In this document: in pieces, positions 51,654 to 60,901 of the stretch
Layout of the letters: every line of letters begins with the position of its first letter
How positions within the stretch are numbered: position 1 is the first letter of the stretch
NCBI GenBank assembly: GCA_040080835.1
Contig: JBEBHP010000015.1
Coordinates: forward strand, 1 to 64,000
Source of the DNA: SZUA-430 sp040080835
Lineage (GTDB): Bacteria; Pseudomonadota; Alphaproteobacteria; Micropepsales; Micropepsaceae
Length of the DNA: 64,000 nt
Direction: 5' to 3'
Program-made: the position numbers and the translations under genes
The notes under the pieces: generated by a model
The model's database searches: none
What the model was told of the DNA's origin: nothing
What the model saw: only the letters and a program-made list of their open reading frames with translations

Positions 51654-52391
51654 TTGAAAGCTGACTCACCAGTATGTTTTGCGGCGATTACTTTAGTCGG
51701 TCTAAGTCTTGCCGGCTGTCAATCTGTTCGTCCGCAATTCTCTGCTTCATTTGACAGTGCAGGCCAAACTGGATTTGTAACCCAGGCTGGATTTGCAATG
51801 CAGTTGAACACACCTGATGTCGAGCCCGTTGTCACGCCTGAAGGCAATACCCGACTTGTCATGATGCCTCGCATGTCGCGCGGTATCGAAGAAACCTCTT
51901 TCGCCACGATCGATAGCAGCGTGCCGGGCCACGTCGTTCCCCAGGTCATCGACCCGGGCAAGCGGCTTGAATGTGTGCCCTTCGCACGTGCGGAATCCGG
52001 CATCGAAATTCGCGGCAATGCCAATCGCTGGTGGCAGCTTGCTGCTGGCAAATACCAGCGCACCCGTCGACCGACCGAGGGTGCGGTTTTTGTCATGAAG
52101 GGCTACCAGACCACCCGCCGCGGCCATGTCGCGGTCGTCAAGCAGGTCATCGACGCGCGTACCATCGTGGTCGACCATGCGAACTGGGGAAATGATGGCA
52201 GGATCTACCTGCAGGCGCCAGTGCGCGACCTCAGTCCGAAGAACGACTGGAGCCGGGTACAGGTATGGTTCACCCCAGCCAATCAGTGGGGTCGCCGGAT
52301 CTACAAGGGTCGCGGGTTCATCCTGCCGAGTTCAAACGTTGCTTCGATCTCAGACAAGCAGGCAATGACCCTGATTGGCGGCGCGAACTAA
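51654..52391 (+). CDS. CHAP-domain lipoprotein 2
   Basis: About 245 residues from TTG 51654, preceded by AGGGAGAG; a GTG at 51618 is in frame but gives no proper signal. The N-terminus (LKADSPVCFAAITLVGLSL, lipobox LAGC) marks a lipoprotein. A ~75-residue linker precedes the CHAP core: Cys in LECVPFARAESGI, His in RRGHVAVVKQVID, Asn in VVDHANWGND. Probably acts on peptidoglycan in the periplasm. The 3' end overlaps the convergent kinase gene by 4 nt. Confidence 0.83.
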   Translation: MKADSPVCFAAITLVGLSLAGCQSVRPQFSASFDSAGQTGFVTQAGFAMQLNTPDVEPVVTPEGNTRLVMMPRMSRGIEETSFATIDSSVPGHVVPQVIDPGKRLECVPFARAESGIEIRGNANRWWQLAAGKYQRTRRPTEGAVFVMKGYQTTRRGHVAVVKQVIDARTIVVDHANWGNDGRIYLQAPVRDLSPKNDWSRVQVWFTPANQWGRRIYKGRGFILPSSNVASISDKQAMTLIGGAN

Positions 52392-55099
52392 GCCGCCTCG
52401 GATACCTGCTTGATCAGTTTTCTGATCTCAGAGGCTGCGTCGGCAAGGGCACGATCTACACCGTCGAGGCGGGATGCAAGCTCCTGAAAGTCGTTCGCGG
52501 ATGCGGCCAGTTCCAGGCCTGCGGCCAGTTCACCCAATTCAAGCGCGCCGAACAGCCTGGCTGCGCTTTTCAGGCTATGTGCGCGGCGTTTCAAGGTCTC
52601 GCGGTCGCCGGACTTGAGGTCACCCGACATGGCGGCCACTTCTGACGGCTGCCCTTCGATGAAAGTGCCGGCCAGTTTTTTCAGTGCAGACGCTGGCATG
52701 TCCTGCAGCAGGTTCTGCCAGGTCTGCTGATCGATGGTCGTCGTGCCCGACCCGGAAGGCGGCGGTGCCGTTTGCCCTGCGGCAGCGGCGGACGGCGCAC
52801 CCTTCAGGTACCGGCCAAGTGCCGCTTCAAGCACCTGCTTGCGGATCGGTTTGGTCAGATGTTCGTTCATTCCGGCTTCAACACAACGTTTCGCATCTTC
52901 GGCGAAAGCATTTGCCGTCAGCGCCAGAATTGGGGCGGTCTGGTTGGGACCGGGTGCGGCGCGGATATGTCTGGTCGCGCTCAAACCGTCCATCTCGGGC
53001 ATCTGCATGTCCATCAAAATCAGGTCAAACGCGCCCTGTGCCGTTGCCCGGACCGCCTCGAGTCCGGTTCGCGCGGTTGTCACTGCACAGCCCATCTGCG
53101 AGAGCATCGTTGTAGCCGCGAACAAATTCGTTTCGTTGTCCTCGACAAGCAGGATTTTCGAGCCTGCGTACTTGCCGCGCGACTGGCGGACCGAGGCGAC
53201 GTCCTGCTGCTTCCTGGGTGACAACGAAGTCACCAGCGCCTCCTGAAGCGAGGCCTGGATCAGGGGCTTGAACAACACCGCATCAAACTGCGTGTTGTGT
53301 CCTGCGCTTTGGGTAATGCCATGACTGATGGAGGAGCATAAAATAAGCTGGATGGAGCGACCGCATTCCAGGTTGCGCACGGCTGCCGCGACTTCGTTTC
53401 CCGACTGGCCTGGCATGTGCCGGTCCAGAAGGACCACGTCGAAGGGGGCTCCATTCGTTGCCGCCTGGTCCACCGCGATGATGGCTGACAGGCCGTCATT
53501 CACGGTGACCACCTTCATTCCCCAAAAGGACAGGCGTCGCTGCAGGATTTCCCGATTGAGGGCCAGGTCATCGACCACAAGTGCGCGTTTGCCCTTAAGC
53601 AATGCAACGTCGCTTGCGGAGGCCGACTCCTCGGCGACAGGCAATTCAACGGTGAAAGAGAATTCGGAACCGCCCTCTTCACGACCGCGTGCGCTGATCA
53701 CGCCGCCCATCGCCACAACTATTTCCTTGCTGATTGCAAGACCGAGGCCGGTACCACCAAAGCGTCGCGTGATTGATTCATCGCCCTGCGCAAACTTCTG
53801 GAACAGTCGCTTCTGTGCATCGGCCGACATGCCAATGCCTGTGTCGCGAACATCGAAGCTTACCCTTCGGCTGCCTTGCGCGTCTGGTTCGGCTGAGACC
53901 TGGATGCTGACCAAGCCCTGATTTGTAAACTTGACCGCGTTGCCAATCAGGTTGAGCAAAACCTGGCGCAAACGGGTTGGATCGCCACGAAACGACATGT
54001 CAGCGGCTGGTGACACCTCAACGCAGAGTTCAATGGCTTTTGCGTGGGCCTGGGCTGCAAATGTCTGAGCCGCACTTTCAACGACCGGCGTCAACTGGAA
54101 GATGACGGATTCGAGTGAAAGCGAGTTCGCCTCCAGCTTCGAAATGTCCAGGATGTTTCCAATGACGTTCAGCAACTGGTCTGCAGATGCGCGAGCGGTT
54201 TCGGCCTGAACGCGCTGTTCGTTCTCAAGACTTGAGTCCAGCAGGATATCGATCATTCCGATCACGCCGTTCAGTGGCGTGCGAATTTCGTGGCTCATGT
54301 TGGCAAGGAACGCCGACTTCGCCGCGTTGGCCTGTTCAGCATCCAGTTTGGCCACCTCGAGCTGGGCCACGTATTCATTGCGCTCGCGATCCTGCCGTTT
54401 CCACAGCCGGTTGGCAGAGGTCGCATAGAACATACAGCCCATTACCAGCAGCACCGCGAGCAGCGCGCATATTGTTTCGGCAGCCTGGAGTCTGTTGACT
54501 TCCGTGTGAACCGCCCCGAATTCCTGTTCGCGCTTGGCGGCCACCTGCTGCATGATGTTCGTGATGGCCATGCCGGCTGCGGTGTAGCCCTTGTCCATAT
54601 CAACCATTTCCACGGCGGCGTCGTTCCAACGCCGACCCGCGAAATAGTCGAGCACCACGTGAGTATGTCGCCCGATATCGGCAGCCAGAGCATCAAGAGT
54701 TTTCAGCTGTGCATTGATTGATCCCGGAGCACTTTCCTCGCCGGGCTCGATACCGAATTCATCGTAGACGGTTGCCAGAGCGAGTCCAAACCGGGCTTCT
54801 GCTTCAGCAAGACGCCTGCGCTCGAGTTCGATGTCACGAGACTGGAAGATTGCATTTCCAGGCGTGTCCAGATCTGCCAAAACGTCCCGCAGCGACATCA
54901 ACTGCTTTACGCGCACGGACCACTCGATACCGAGCACGCGCTGGCTTTCCAGCATTTGCAGTGTGGATTGCCCGATCCAAAGCGCACCGATTGAAGTAAT
55001 CATGGTGATCGCGACGAGCCCTGCGAATACCCGGCTGAGCGCAACTCTGGAATTATCCCTGGACGGGTTTGCCGTAGCCGGCGTTTGTTCGTTTGTCAT
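52388..55099 (-). CDS. Hybrid sensor histidine kinase with two receiver domains and HPt
   Basis: 903 residues. TM1 at about 22-44 and TM2 at about 208-228 bound a helical periplasmic sensor. A HAMP-like/coiled linker leads to HisKA with His270 (NMSHEIRTPLNG) and HATPase_c (LLNLIGNAVKF, DTGIGM, GGTGLGLAI). REC1 (about 515-630; LLDRHMPGQSG) and REC2 (about 655-775; LILMDMQMPEMDG) follow, then an HPt domain with His841 (RRAHSLKSAARLFGA). A complete phosphorelay in one protein. It is downstream of a lone response-regulator gene, its likely partner. Confidence 0.95.
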   Translation of the reverse strand: MTNEQTPATANPSRDNSRVALSRVFAGLVAITMITSIGALWIGQSTLQMLESQRVLGIEWSVRVKQLMSLRDVLADLDTPGNAIFQSRDIELERRRLAEAEARFGLALATVYDEFGIEPGEESAPGSINAQLKTLDALAADIGRHTHVVLDYFAGRRWNDAAVEMVDMDKGYTAAGMAITNIMQQVAAKREQEFGAVHTEVNRLQAAETICALLAVLLVMGCMFYATSANRLWKRQDRERNEYVAQLEVAKLDAEQANAAKSAFLANMSHEIRTPLNGVIGMIDILLDSSLENEQRVQAETARASADQLLNVIGNILDISKLEANSLSLESVIFQLTPVVESAAQTFAAQAHAKAIELCVEVSPAADMSFRGDPTRLRQVLLNLIGNAVKFTNQGLVSIQVSAEPDAQGSRRVSFDVRDTGIGMSADAQKRLFQKFAQGDESITRRFGGTGLGLAISKEIVVAMGGVISARGREEGGSEFSFTVELPVAEESASASDVALLKGKRALVVDDLALNREILQRRLSFWGMKVVTVNDGLSAIIAVDQAATNGAPFDVVLLDRHMPGQSGNEVAAAVRNLECGRSIQLILCSSISHGITQSAGHNTQFDAVLFKPLIQASLQEALVTSLSPRKQQDVASVRQSRGKYAGSKILLVEDNETNLFAATTMLSQMGCAVTTARTGLEAVRATAQGAFDLILMDMQMPEMDGLSATRHIRAAPGPNQTAPILALTANAFAEDAKRCVEAGMNEHLTKPIRKQVLEAALGRYLKGAPSAAAAGQTAPPPSGSGTTTIDQQTWQNLLQDMPASALKKLAGTFIEGQPSEVAAMSGDLKSGDRETLKRRAHSLKSAARLFGALELGELAAGLELAASANDFQELASRLDGVDRALADAASEIRKLIKQVSEAA

Positions 55100-55123
55100 T
55101 GCTTGGCCCGCGGTAATGAACTC

Positions 55124-55534
55124 TCAGGCAGATTTTTCAGCCAATGGAGGTTTGCCGGACTTCAACAACGCTTCTGCGTGGTCTCTCAAAGCTTGAGGAC
55201 GAAACGGCTTTGTAATCACCTCGTTCGCGCCAAGCGCTGACGCCGCGGCGAGAATCGGCGTCTTCAGGGACGACACGCCACCCGACATCACCAGGATGGG
55301 AATATCAAAGCCGCGATCACGAAGTTCCTTGATGACTTCGAGACCGTCCTTGCCCGGCATAACGATATCGGTGATCAGAAGGTCGAATTGTTCGTCCTGC
55401 AGGCGCTTGCGCGCGCAGCTGCCGTCGGCGAGGAAAGCAATCTCGTGCCCTGTATTGGAAAAGGCGACCTCGGCAATCTGCCGATAGAGGTCGTCATCCT
55501 CACAAATCAATATCTTGGCCACTACCCCCCCCAT
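55124..55534 (-). CDS. Single-domain response regulator (CheY-like)
   Basis: 136 residues as ATG-started. The run of eight G's before GTG 55522 makes that GTG (VAKILICEDDD) an equally likely start, four codons shorter. Receiver residues: acidic pocket CEDDD, phospho-acceptor Asp56 (LLITDIVMPGKDG) and conserved Lys in EVITKPF. No output domain. First gene of an operon with the hybrid kinase 24 nt downstream, so it probably takes phosphate from that kinase's HPt. Confidence 0.92.
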   Translation of the reverse strand: MGGVVAKILICEDDDLYRQIAEVAFSNTGHEIAFLADGSCARKRLQDEQFDLLITDIVMPGKDGLEVIKELRDRGFDIPILVMSGGVSSLKTPILAAASALGANEVITKPFRPQALRDHAEALLKSGKPPLAEKSA

Positions 55535-56029
55535 TGCCCGTTCTGCGTCAGGTCAAGGCTATTCTTGCTTCACACTGTCATGAGAGTTGCAAAGGTGTTG
55601 TTAAAACCGGTGGGCCGCCCGCAATTGATTTTGCTAATAATCCGTGAACGGATGAAATCCCTGTGACCGCAACTTCCTTGTTCCGCAAAGGAAGTGGTTC
55701 ACGAGCCCTTAATTGCCGTGAGAAAAGTGTGGCGTCGCTGCTCCCCTGCACGCTGCACGATTCGGCCTGACGCCCGTCGTGATTGTGAGGCGTGTGGTCA
55801 CAAAGAACGCCAGTGCAGTCCATTTGTGGGCTACGGTGACCGATTGCACGATGATCGGGCAGACCAAGTCGTGGAAAGTCGCAGATTTCCGGCGACAAGC
55901 GTGACCGGCACTACTTGACCGCTCATCGAGGGGCGATCACATTCCGCGCAATAACCGGTGCACGCTGAACCTTCTCGGTGTCGTGCTGGGCCACCAGGGA
56001 TCGCTTCCCGCCCTACAAGGACCTTCATC
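55535..56029. other. Divergent intergenic region, no gene recognised
   Basis: Nearly 500 bases between the response regulator (minus) and the large lipoprotein (plus). Short ORFs on both strands lack coding features. An AT-rich patch (AATTGATTTTGCTAATAATCC) near 55622 may be the promoter of the two-component operon. Ribosome site AAGGA precedes ATG 56030. Confidence 0.4.
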
Positions 56030-57595
56030 ATGTCACCAAGTCGCACGCCGCGGCGAATGTTGCCAGCCCTGTTGCTGGTTATTGCCCTTGCCGGATGCAG
56101 CAGCTCCACGAGCACGCCAGCTGTCGATTCAAAGCTGCTGCAGGAGCGGCTTGATCAATTCGTTACGGCTGTCACCAAACCTGAAGCCGGCTCTGAATTC
56201 AGCGCCAAGGCCGAAGGCACGTCCAAAGTGGAAACGGCGAGCGACGGATCCATCACCGGAACGCTTCCCCGTCTGACATTCACAAACAAGGAAGGCGGCG
56301 TTGCCGTACTGGACCCGATCACGCTGCACTTCGCCAATGGCGGCGACGGCGTGATCAATGTCGATGCCAAAATCCCGAGCTCGCTGGCGGTCAAGGACAA
56401 GGACGGCAAGGTCCAGGGTGAAGTCCAGATCGGCAGCCAGACGCTCAAGGGTGTGTGGGTCGAAAAGCTCCAGACGCTGAACAATGTCGAGATGCGTCTT
56501 TCCAATCTCGCCATCAAGTCATCGAGTGGGGAAGGCTCGGGTACGATCGGACAGATCGCACTGACCGGCAAGCTCGATCCGACGGGCGGCGGTCTTTATG
56601 ACGGCAAGTATGACCTGACCATGACCGGCTTCGTCGCAGAAGATGCGACCGCGAAGACAACGACCAGGATGGATAACCTGAGCGTCGTCAGCACCATCAA
56701 AGGTGCACGGATGGAAGACTGGGCCAAAGCCGCCAAGGAAGCTGGCTATACGCTGGCCAATCCTGACCTGTTCAAAGCCTGGAGCGGCGGCAAGCTCGAT
56801 CCGAAGATGATTGCGTTCATGAAGCGCATGCCCGAGTTCATGGGTGACATGTCCTACACCTATAACGTTGCAGGCATTGACGTGAAGGAAAACGGCAAGC
56901 AGACCTTTGGGCTGAAGAGCACCTCTCTTGGCTTCGGAGCTTCCGGCGACGGAAAGGGCACGACAAAGGTGCGCATGACGTTCAGCCTTGGCGGATTCTC
57001 GGGCGGACCGGACCAGGAGTTTTTGCCTGCCGAAGCGGATGTTCAGAATGCGACGCTGGACATGGATGCATCGGGGGTCCCTGGCAAAAAGCTCTGGGAC
57101 ATCTACATGGACGCGCTGCCGCAATTGCAGGCTGAAGCTGCCAAAGCCGCAAGCCAGACGGCGGGCGGACAGCAAACGGCCGCCAATGCCGGAACTGCGG
57201 CCCTGGAAGAGGTCGGCGGCGAGATGTCGGGCAAGTTCATGGAAGTCATGTCGGCTGCGAAACTGTCGATCGCGCTGAACCAGCTCAGCATGATCACGCC
57301 AACGGCGAAGATGGCCGGCAAGGGTGCCATGTCCTATCTGCCGGCGCAGAGCATTATGCCGGAGGGCAAGGTCAGCCTTCGTTTTACGGGCATTGATGCG
57401 CTGGCCAAGGCGATGGAAAAGCGCGGCAAGAAGGACGAAATGGCTCAGCAGATCATGGGCATTGCTGCTGGCGTTCGTGCCATGGGCAAGCCTGATCCGA
57501 CATCGCCAGCGACTGATCGCGCCTATATCATCGACATCGTCATGGGCAAGGATGGTTCGATCACGGCCAACGGGCAGAAGCTCTGGGGCGGTTAG
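56030..57595 (+). CDS. Large hypothetical lipoprotein (DUF945/YdgA-like in layout)
   Basis: 521 residues from ATG 56030. Signal MSPSRTPRRMLPALLLVIAL with lipobox LAGC. The mature protein is a long, repetitive beta-rich chain with alternating short strands (e.g. GSITGTLPRLTFTNKEGGVAV, GGGLYDGKYDLTMTGF), a Gln/Ala-rich helix around 385-405 and a final LRFTGIDALAKAM segment. The layout recalls periplasmic YdgA/DUF945 proteins, but I am not certain of the family. Followed by an intrinsic terminator. Confidence 0.72.
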   Translation: MSPSRTPRRMLPALLLVIALAGCSSSTSTPAVDSKLLQERLDQFVTAVTKPEAGSEFSAKAEGTSKVETASDGSITGTLPRLTFTNKEGGVAVLDPITLHFANGGDGVINVDAKIPSSLAVKDKDGKVQGEVQIGSQTLKGVWVEKLQTLNNVEMRLSNLAIKSSSGEGSGTIGQIALTGKLDPTGGGLYDGKYDLTMTGFVAEDATAKTTTRMDNLSVVSTIKGARMEDWAKAAKEAGYTLANPDLFKAWSGGKLDPKMIAFMKRMPEFMGDMSYTYNVAGIDVKENGKQTFGLKSTSLGFGASGDGKGTTKVRMTFSLGGFSGGPDQEFLPAEADVQNATLDMDASGVPGKKLWDIYMDALPQLQAEAAKAASQTAGGQQTAANAGTAALEEVGGEMSGKFMEVMSAAKLSIALNQLSMITPTAKMAGKGAMSYLPAQSIMPEGKVSLRFTGIDALAKAMEKRGKKDEMAQQIMGIAAGVRAMGKPDPTSPATDRAYIIDIVMGKDGSITANGQKLWGG

Positions 57596-57622
57596 CCTCC
57601 CAAGAGTCTGGACAAGACCAAG

Positions 57623-57650
57623 AGAGCCCGGAGCGATCCGGGCTCTTTTT
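57623..57650 (+). terminator. Rho-independent terminator
   Basis: AGAGCCCGGA (57623-57632), loop GCGA, TCCGGGCTCT (57637-57646), then TTTT. It follows the lipoprotein gene by 28 nt and lies at the stop codon of the convergent DUF3137 gene, possibly serving both directions. Confidence 0.92.
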
Positions 57651-58624
57651 CATTCCGGGAGCGCGCCGCGCTCGGCCGTCAATACCGCTTCGATGACCTT
57701 CATGATCTCGGCAAGATCGTTGATCACATTGCGCACGCGCTTCACATCGAGCAGTGTTGAGAACATCGAACCAAGTTCGAATTTGTCTCCGCCTTCGATC
57801 GCAATCAGCAGCCTGCCCTCATGGAAGGCGCAACGAAGCTTTTCACCCCTGAAACGCGTTTCCAGGTCCAGCAAACGTTCCATGAAGACGGGGTGAATGA
57901 GGTAGCGGGCCTCGACCTGGTCGTTGGAATAGGCTTCGAAGGCACGCTCCAGCCTGCTGTCGCCGAGACCCACGCGCTGGAGTGTGGTTGTCCAGCGCTG
58001 CAGGAAGTTGAACATGCCCGCGTCGCGGCGCACGATTGTCGTGCCCAGGAACTTTTTCGGAAATTCGATGCAGATGAGCTGGCCACGGAACACCGTTTGC
58101 CAGCTAGTGCTCTTGTTGGTTCTTACCTTGCGCTCGAGGTGGCCATCATAGAACGCAAAGTCGCAGCCGTGATGCTGGCCCGCGAACCGATCCTGGTAGT
58201 TGGACCGGTCGCATCCTGGCAGCAGCGACAGATGGGTGAAGAACTCGATTCCGTCCGGGGCGAACCCGCCAACCGTATAGCTGCAGGCAATGGCCTCGGC
58301 GATCGTCTTCAACGACTGGAACTTGGTTGCGTTTGCGACCGCCTGAACCGGTGCATAGGCGTACCAGGCGGTAAGAGCGCCGCCGATGGCGATTGCATAT
58401 CCCGCAAATTCGACATCATGGACGATGACGTAGACCAGGCCGCACAAGGCCACGGACACGATGCTGCCTGCGATCGCGCGCCGAAAGAAGGTCTTCACGG
58501 CGTCGACGCGCTCTCCCTCCCGGGCCTGCAGGATTGGCTCGATCTTCTTCGTGTAGAGGTCGCTGAAAGCCGTTTCCTGCAGATCGATGAGATTGAGCGT
58601 GGCTTGCTGCGGTTCCGATGTCAT
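57650..58624 (-). CDS. DUF3137-family membrane protein
   Basis: 324 residues. Two adjacent membrane segments (about 50-70 and 75-93) are followed by a soluble part with FFTHLSLLPGCDRSNYQDRF, FRGQLICIEFPKKFLGTTIV and a C-terminal LLIAIEGGDKFELG, as in DUF3137 proteins of unknown role. The N-terminal region before the first TM is helical. It lies 8 nt after the stop of the lactonase gene and may be read through from that operon, though a functional link is not evident. Confidence 0.82.
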   Translation of the reverse strand: MTSEPQQATLNLIDLQETAFSDLYTKKIEPILQAREGERVDAVKTFFRRAIAGSIVSVALCGLVYVIVHDVEFAGYAIAIGGALTAWYAYAPVQAVANATKFQSLKTIAEAIACSYTVGGFAPDGIEFFTHLSLLPGCDRSNYQDRFAGQHHGCDFAFYDGHLERKVRTNKSTSWQTVFRGQLICIEFPKKFLGTTIVRRDAGMFNFLQRWTTTLQRVGLGDSRLERAFEAYSNDQVEARYLIHPVFMERLLDLETRFRGEKLRCAFHEGRLLIAIEGGDKFELGSMFSTLLDVKRVRNVINDLAEIMKVIEAVLTAERGALPE

Positions 58625-58632
58625 CTCAGCTG

Positions 58633-59505
58633 CTATCCGGCAAATCGATATGAGGGGCGGCCCTGCACGCCGAGGCCGCCTACCGCGAACGTGCCGCCCG
58701 CCAGGGGATTTCGCAACAGCTGTTCCTCTGAAAGGCCGATGCGTGCAGTCGTTACATAGAGCGTGTCGAGGTTGGTTCCACCAAAGCAGCAGCTTGTGAC
58801 GTTGGGTGCCGGCAGTTCGAGGACGCGATCGACGGTGCCGTCAGGGCGGTATCTCGTGATGCGTCCTGCACCCCAATGTGCGCCCCACAAATGATCTGCT
58901 GCATCGAGACACAATCCGTCTGGCCAGCCATCTGCTTCGGGGAGCCTTGCAAAGACGCGACGCAGTCCTGGTGTGCCTTTCTCGAGGTTGTAGCTGTGCT
59001 GCCAGATGATGCGCGCGGCGGAGTCCACGACATAGAGCCTGCTTGCCTCCGCGTTCCAGCGGACGCCGTTCGTGATGATGAAACCTGCCTGGAAGCGCTG
59101 CACGTTGCCGTCGGGGTCGAGGCGGAAGAGATCGCCTGTCGGTGATTTCTCGAGGTCGTCCATCGTGCCTGCCCAGAAGCGGCCCTTCGCATCGCAGGCG
59201 CCATCGTTGAACCTGTTGTCGGGCAGGTTCTTTTCCGGCCGGTTGATGACCTCTACCGAGTTGTCTTCAAGGTCGACGAACGCAAAACCCGGCTTCATTG
59301 CTGCGACAAGCCCGCCCCTGCTTCGAAAGGCGATTGCACCAACACGATAGGGCATCACCCAGGATCTGGTTTCTCCGGTCTTTGGATCAAGGCGCCAGAT
59401 TGCCGGCGCCTTGATGTCGACCCAGTAAAGGCACTGGGATTTCTCGTCCCACAGCGGGCCCTCGCCCAGGATGCACCTGGTGTCGGCAACGCACTCGATC
59501 TTCAT
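58633..59505 (-). CDS. SMP-30/gluconolactonase-family sugar lactonase
   Basis: 290 residues of the six-bladed propeller family: CILGEGPLWDEKSQCLYWVDI, RFNDGACDAKGRFWAGTMDD, IITNGVRWNAEASRLYVVDS and DGLCLDAADHLWGAHW. It hydrolyses aldonolactones (gluconolactone, xylonolactone or similar). It is third in the minus-strand set dehydrogenase-transporter-lactonase, which fits the oxidative aldose pathway in which the SDR makes the lactone and this enzyme opens it. Confidence 0.92.
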   Translation of the reverse strand: MKIECVADTRCILGEGPLWDEKSQCLYWVDIKAPAIWRLDPKTGETRSWVMPYRVGAIAFRSRGGLVAAMKPGFAFVDLEDNSVEVINRPEKNLPDNRFNDGACDAKGRFWAGTMDDLEKSPTGDLFRLDPDGNVQRFQAGFIITNGVRWNAEASRLYVVDSAARIIWQHSYNLEKGTPGLRRVFARLPEADGWPDGLCLDAADHLWGAHWGAGRITRYRPDGTVDRVLELPAPNVTSCCFGGTNLDTLYVTTARIGLSEEQLLRNPLAGGTFAVGGLGVQGRPSYRFAG

Positions 59506-59511
59506 GCGGCC

Positions 59512-60837
59512 TCAGGCATTGGCTGCACGCTCGAGATCTGCCTTGAGTGTCCGGGGCGCCACCCAGTAGTGCCACGCGCCCCACAGGCCCAGGCTTGAGA
59601 ATATGAAGAGTGCGTAACGAACCGCATCTTCGTGGAAGATCGGCGTCAGGGCGTCAGCGATGATGCCGACCAGAAGCGGACCGGCGCCAAGCCCGACCAG
59701 ATTGATGACAAACAGCAGGAGGGCTGCTGCCGTCGCGCGCATGCGCACGCCGACGAGGTTCTGGACGAGCGCAAAGGTCGGCGCGAGATAGAGCCCAGCG
59801 ACCAGGATTGATACGGTCATCAGCCAGAGCACGGTGGTAGTGTCGTTGAGCATGTACTGGGCCACCGTAAAGGGCACCGATATCACAATTGCCGCGGTGA
59901 CAACCCACGCACTCCAGCCAGGGTTTCGTTTGGAAAGCACGTCGGCGAGATAGCCGCCCAGGAATGTGCCGATTGCCGACACCACTCCCGTCTGCAGGGC
60001 AAGGTAATTTGCCACCACGCCAAGTGACAGATGGTGCGAATACTGCAGGAACGCCGCTGTAAATGTCAGACCACCGTAGCCCACTGCCGTGATCAGCGTC
60101 GCGCCGATGACAGTGTGCACGAGCGACGGCTGGGACAACATGAAGCGGGCGACTTCGAGCGGGCCCGGCACTGTTGCCTTTTCATCAAGGCCTCCATCGC
60201 TGTGGCCACGCGGTGGCTCCTTGAAGACGAAGGCAAAATAGATCGCCAGTAAAATTCCGGGGACACCTAAAACATAAAAGGCTGCGCGCCAGCCGAATTC
60301 GCCTCCGATCTGGCCGCCGACAAGGTTGCCAAGTGCGGTGCCCAGCGGCACGCCAAGCGCATAGATGGCAAGGGCAGTGCCGCGCTGGTTAAGTGAATAC
60401 AGGTCCGAGATCATCGAGTGTGACGGCGGGCTGCCGCCGGCCTCGCCCACGCCCACGCCGACGCGCGCGAGTGCGAGCTGCCAGAAGCCCGCAGCGAAGC
60501 CGCAAAGTGTGGTCATGACCGACCACACTGTCATCGATGCGATCAGGATCCACTTGCGGCTGACACGGTCCGCAAGCACCGCAATCGGTATCCCGAGGGT
60601 TGCATAGAACAGTGCGAACGAGAGACCCGAAAGGAAACCGAAGGCCGACTTGCTGATCTGCATGTCCTGCATGATCTGCACCGCGAGGACGTTCAGGATC
60701 TGGCGGTCTGCGTAGTTCGAGATGTAGACGATCAGCAGAAGGACCAGTGTGAACGTCCGAGGTGACATGAAGCCTGCCTTGACTACATGCACTGCGTCCG
60801 ACTGGGGCGGCGAGGCCCCACCCGTTGCTTCCGTCAT
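59512..60837 (-). CDS. MFS transporter
   Basis: 441 residues from ATG 60837, which has GGGAGAG before it. Twelve hydrophobic segments; the signature DRVSRKWILIAS between TM2 and TM3, and ARVGVGVGEAGGSPPSHSMISD in TM4. The spinster-like (sugar phosphate/organic anion) MFS group matches this wording. It lies between an aldose dehydrogenase-like SDR and a lactonase, so uptake of a sugar or sugar acid is probable. Confidence 0.9.
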   Translation of the reverse strand: MTEATGGASPPQSDAVHVVKAGFMSPRTFTLVLLLIVYISNYADRQILNVLAVQIMQDMQISKSAFGFLSGLSFALFYATLGIPIAVLADRVSRKWILIASMTVWSVMTTLCGFAAGFWQLALARVGVGVGEAGGSPPSHSMISDLYSLNQRGTALAIYALGVPLGTALGNLVGGQIGGEFGWRAAFYVLGVPGILLAIYFAFVFKEPPRGHSDGGLDEKATVPGPLEVARFMLSQPSLVHTVIGATLITAVGYGGLTFTAAFLQYSHHLSLGVVANYLALQTGVVSAIGTFLGGYLADVLSKRNPGWSAWVVTAAIVISVPFTVAQYMLNDTTTVLWLMTVSILVAGLYLAPTFALVQNLVGVRMRATAAALLLFVINLVGLGAGPLLVGIIADALTPIFHEDAVRYALFIFSSLGLWGAWHYWVAPRTLKADLERAANA

Positions 60838-60901
60838 AAGCGCTCTCCCGGTATTATCTGTTTGCGCCACAATGGCGGTTTGGCGGGCGAATGCAAGCGG
60901 T

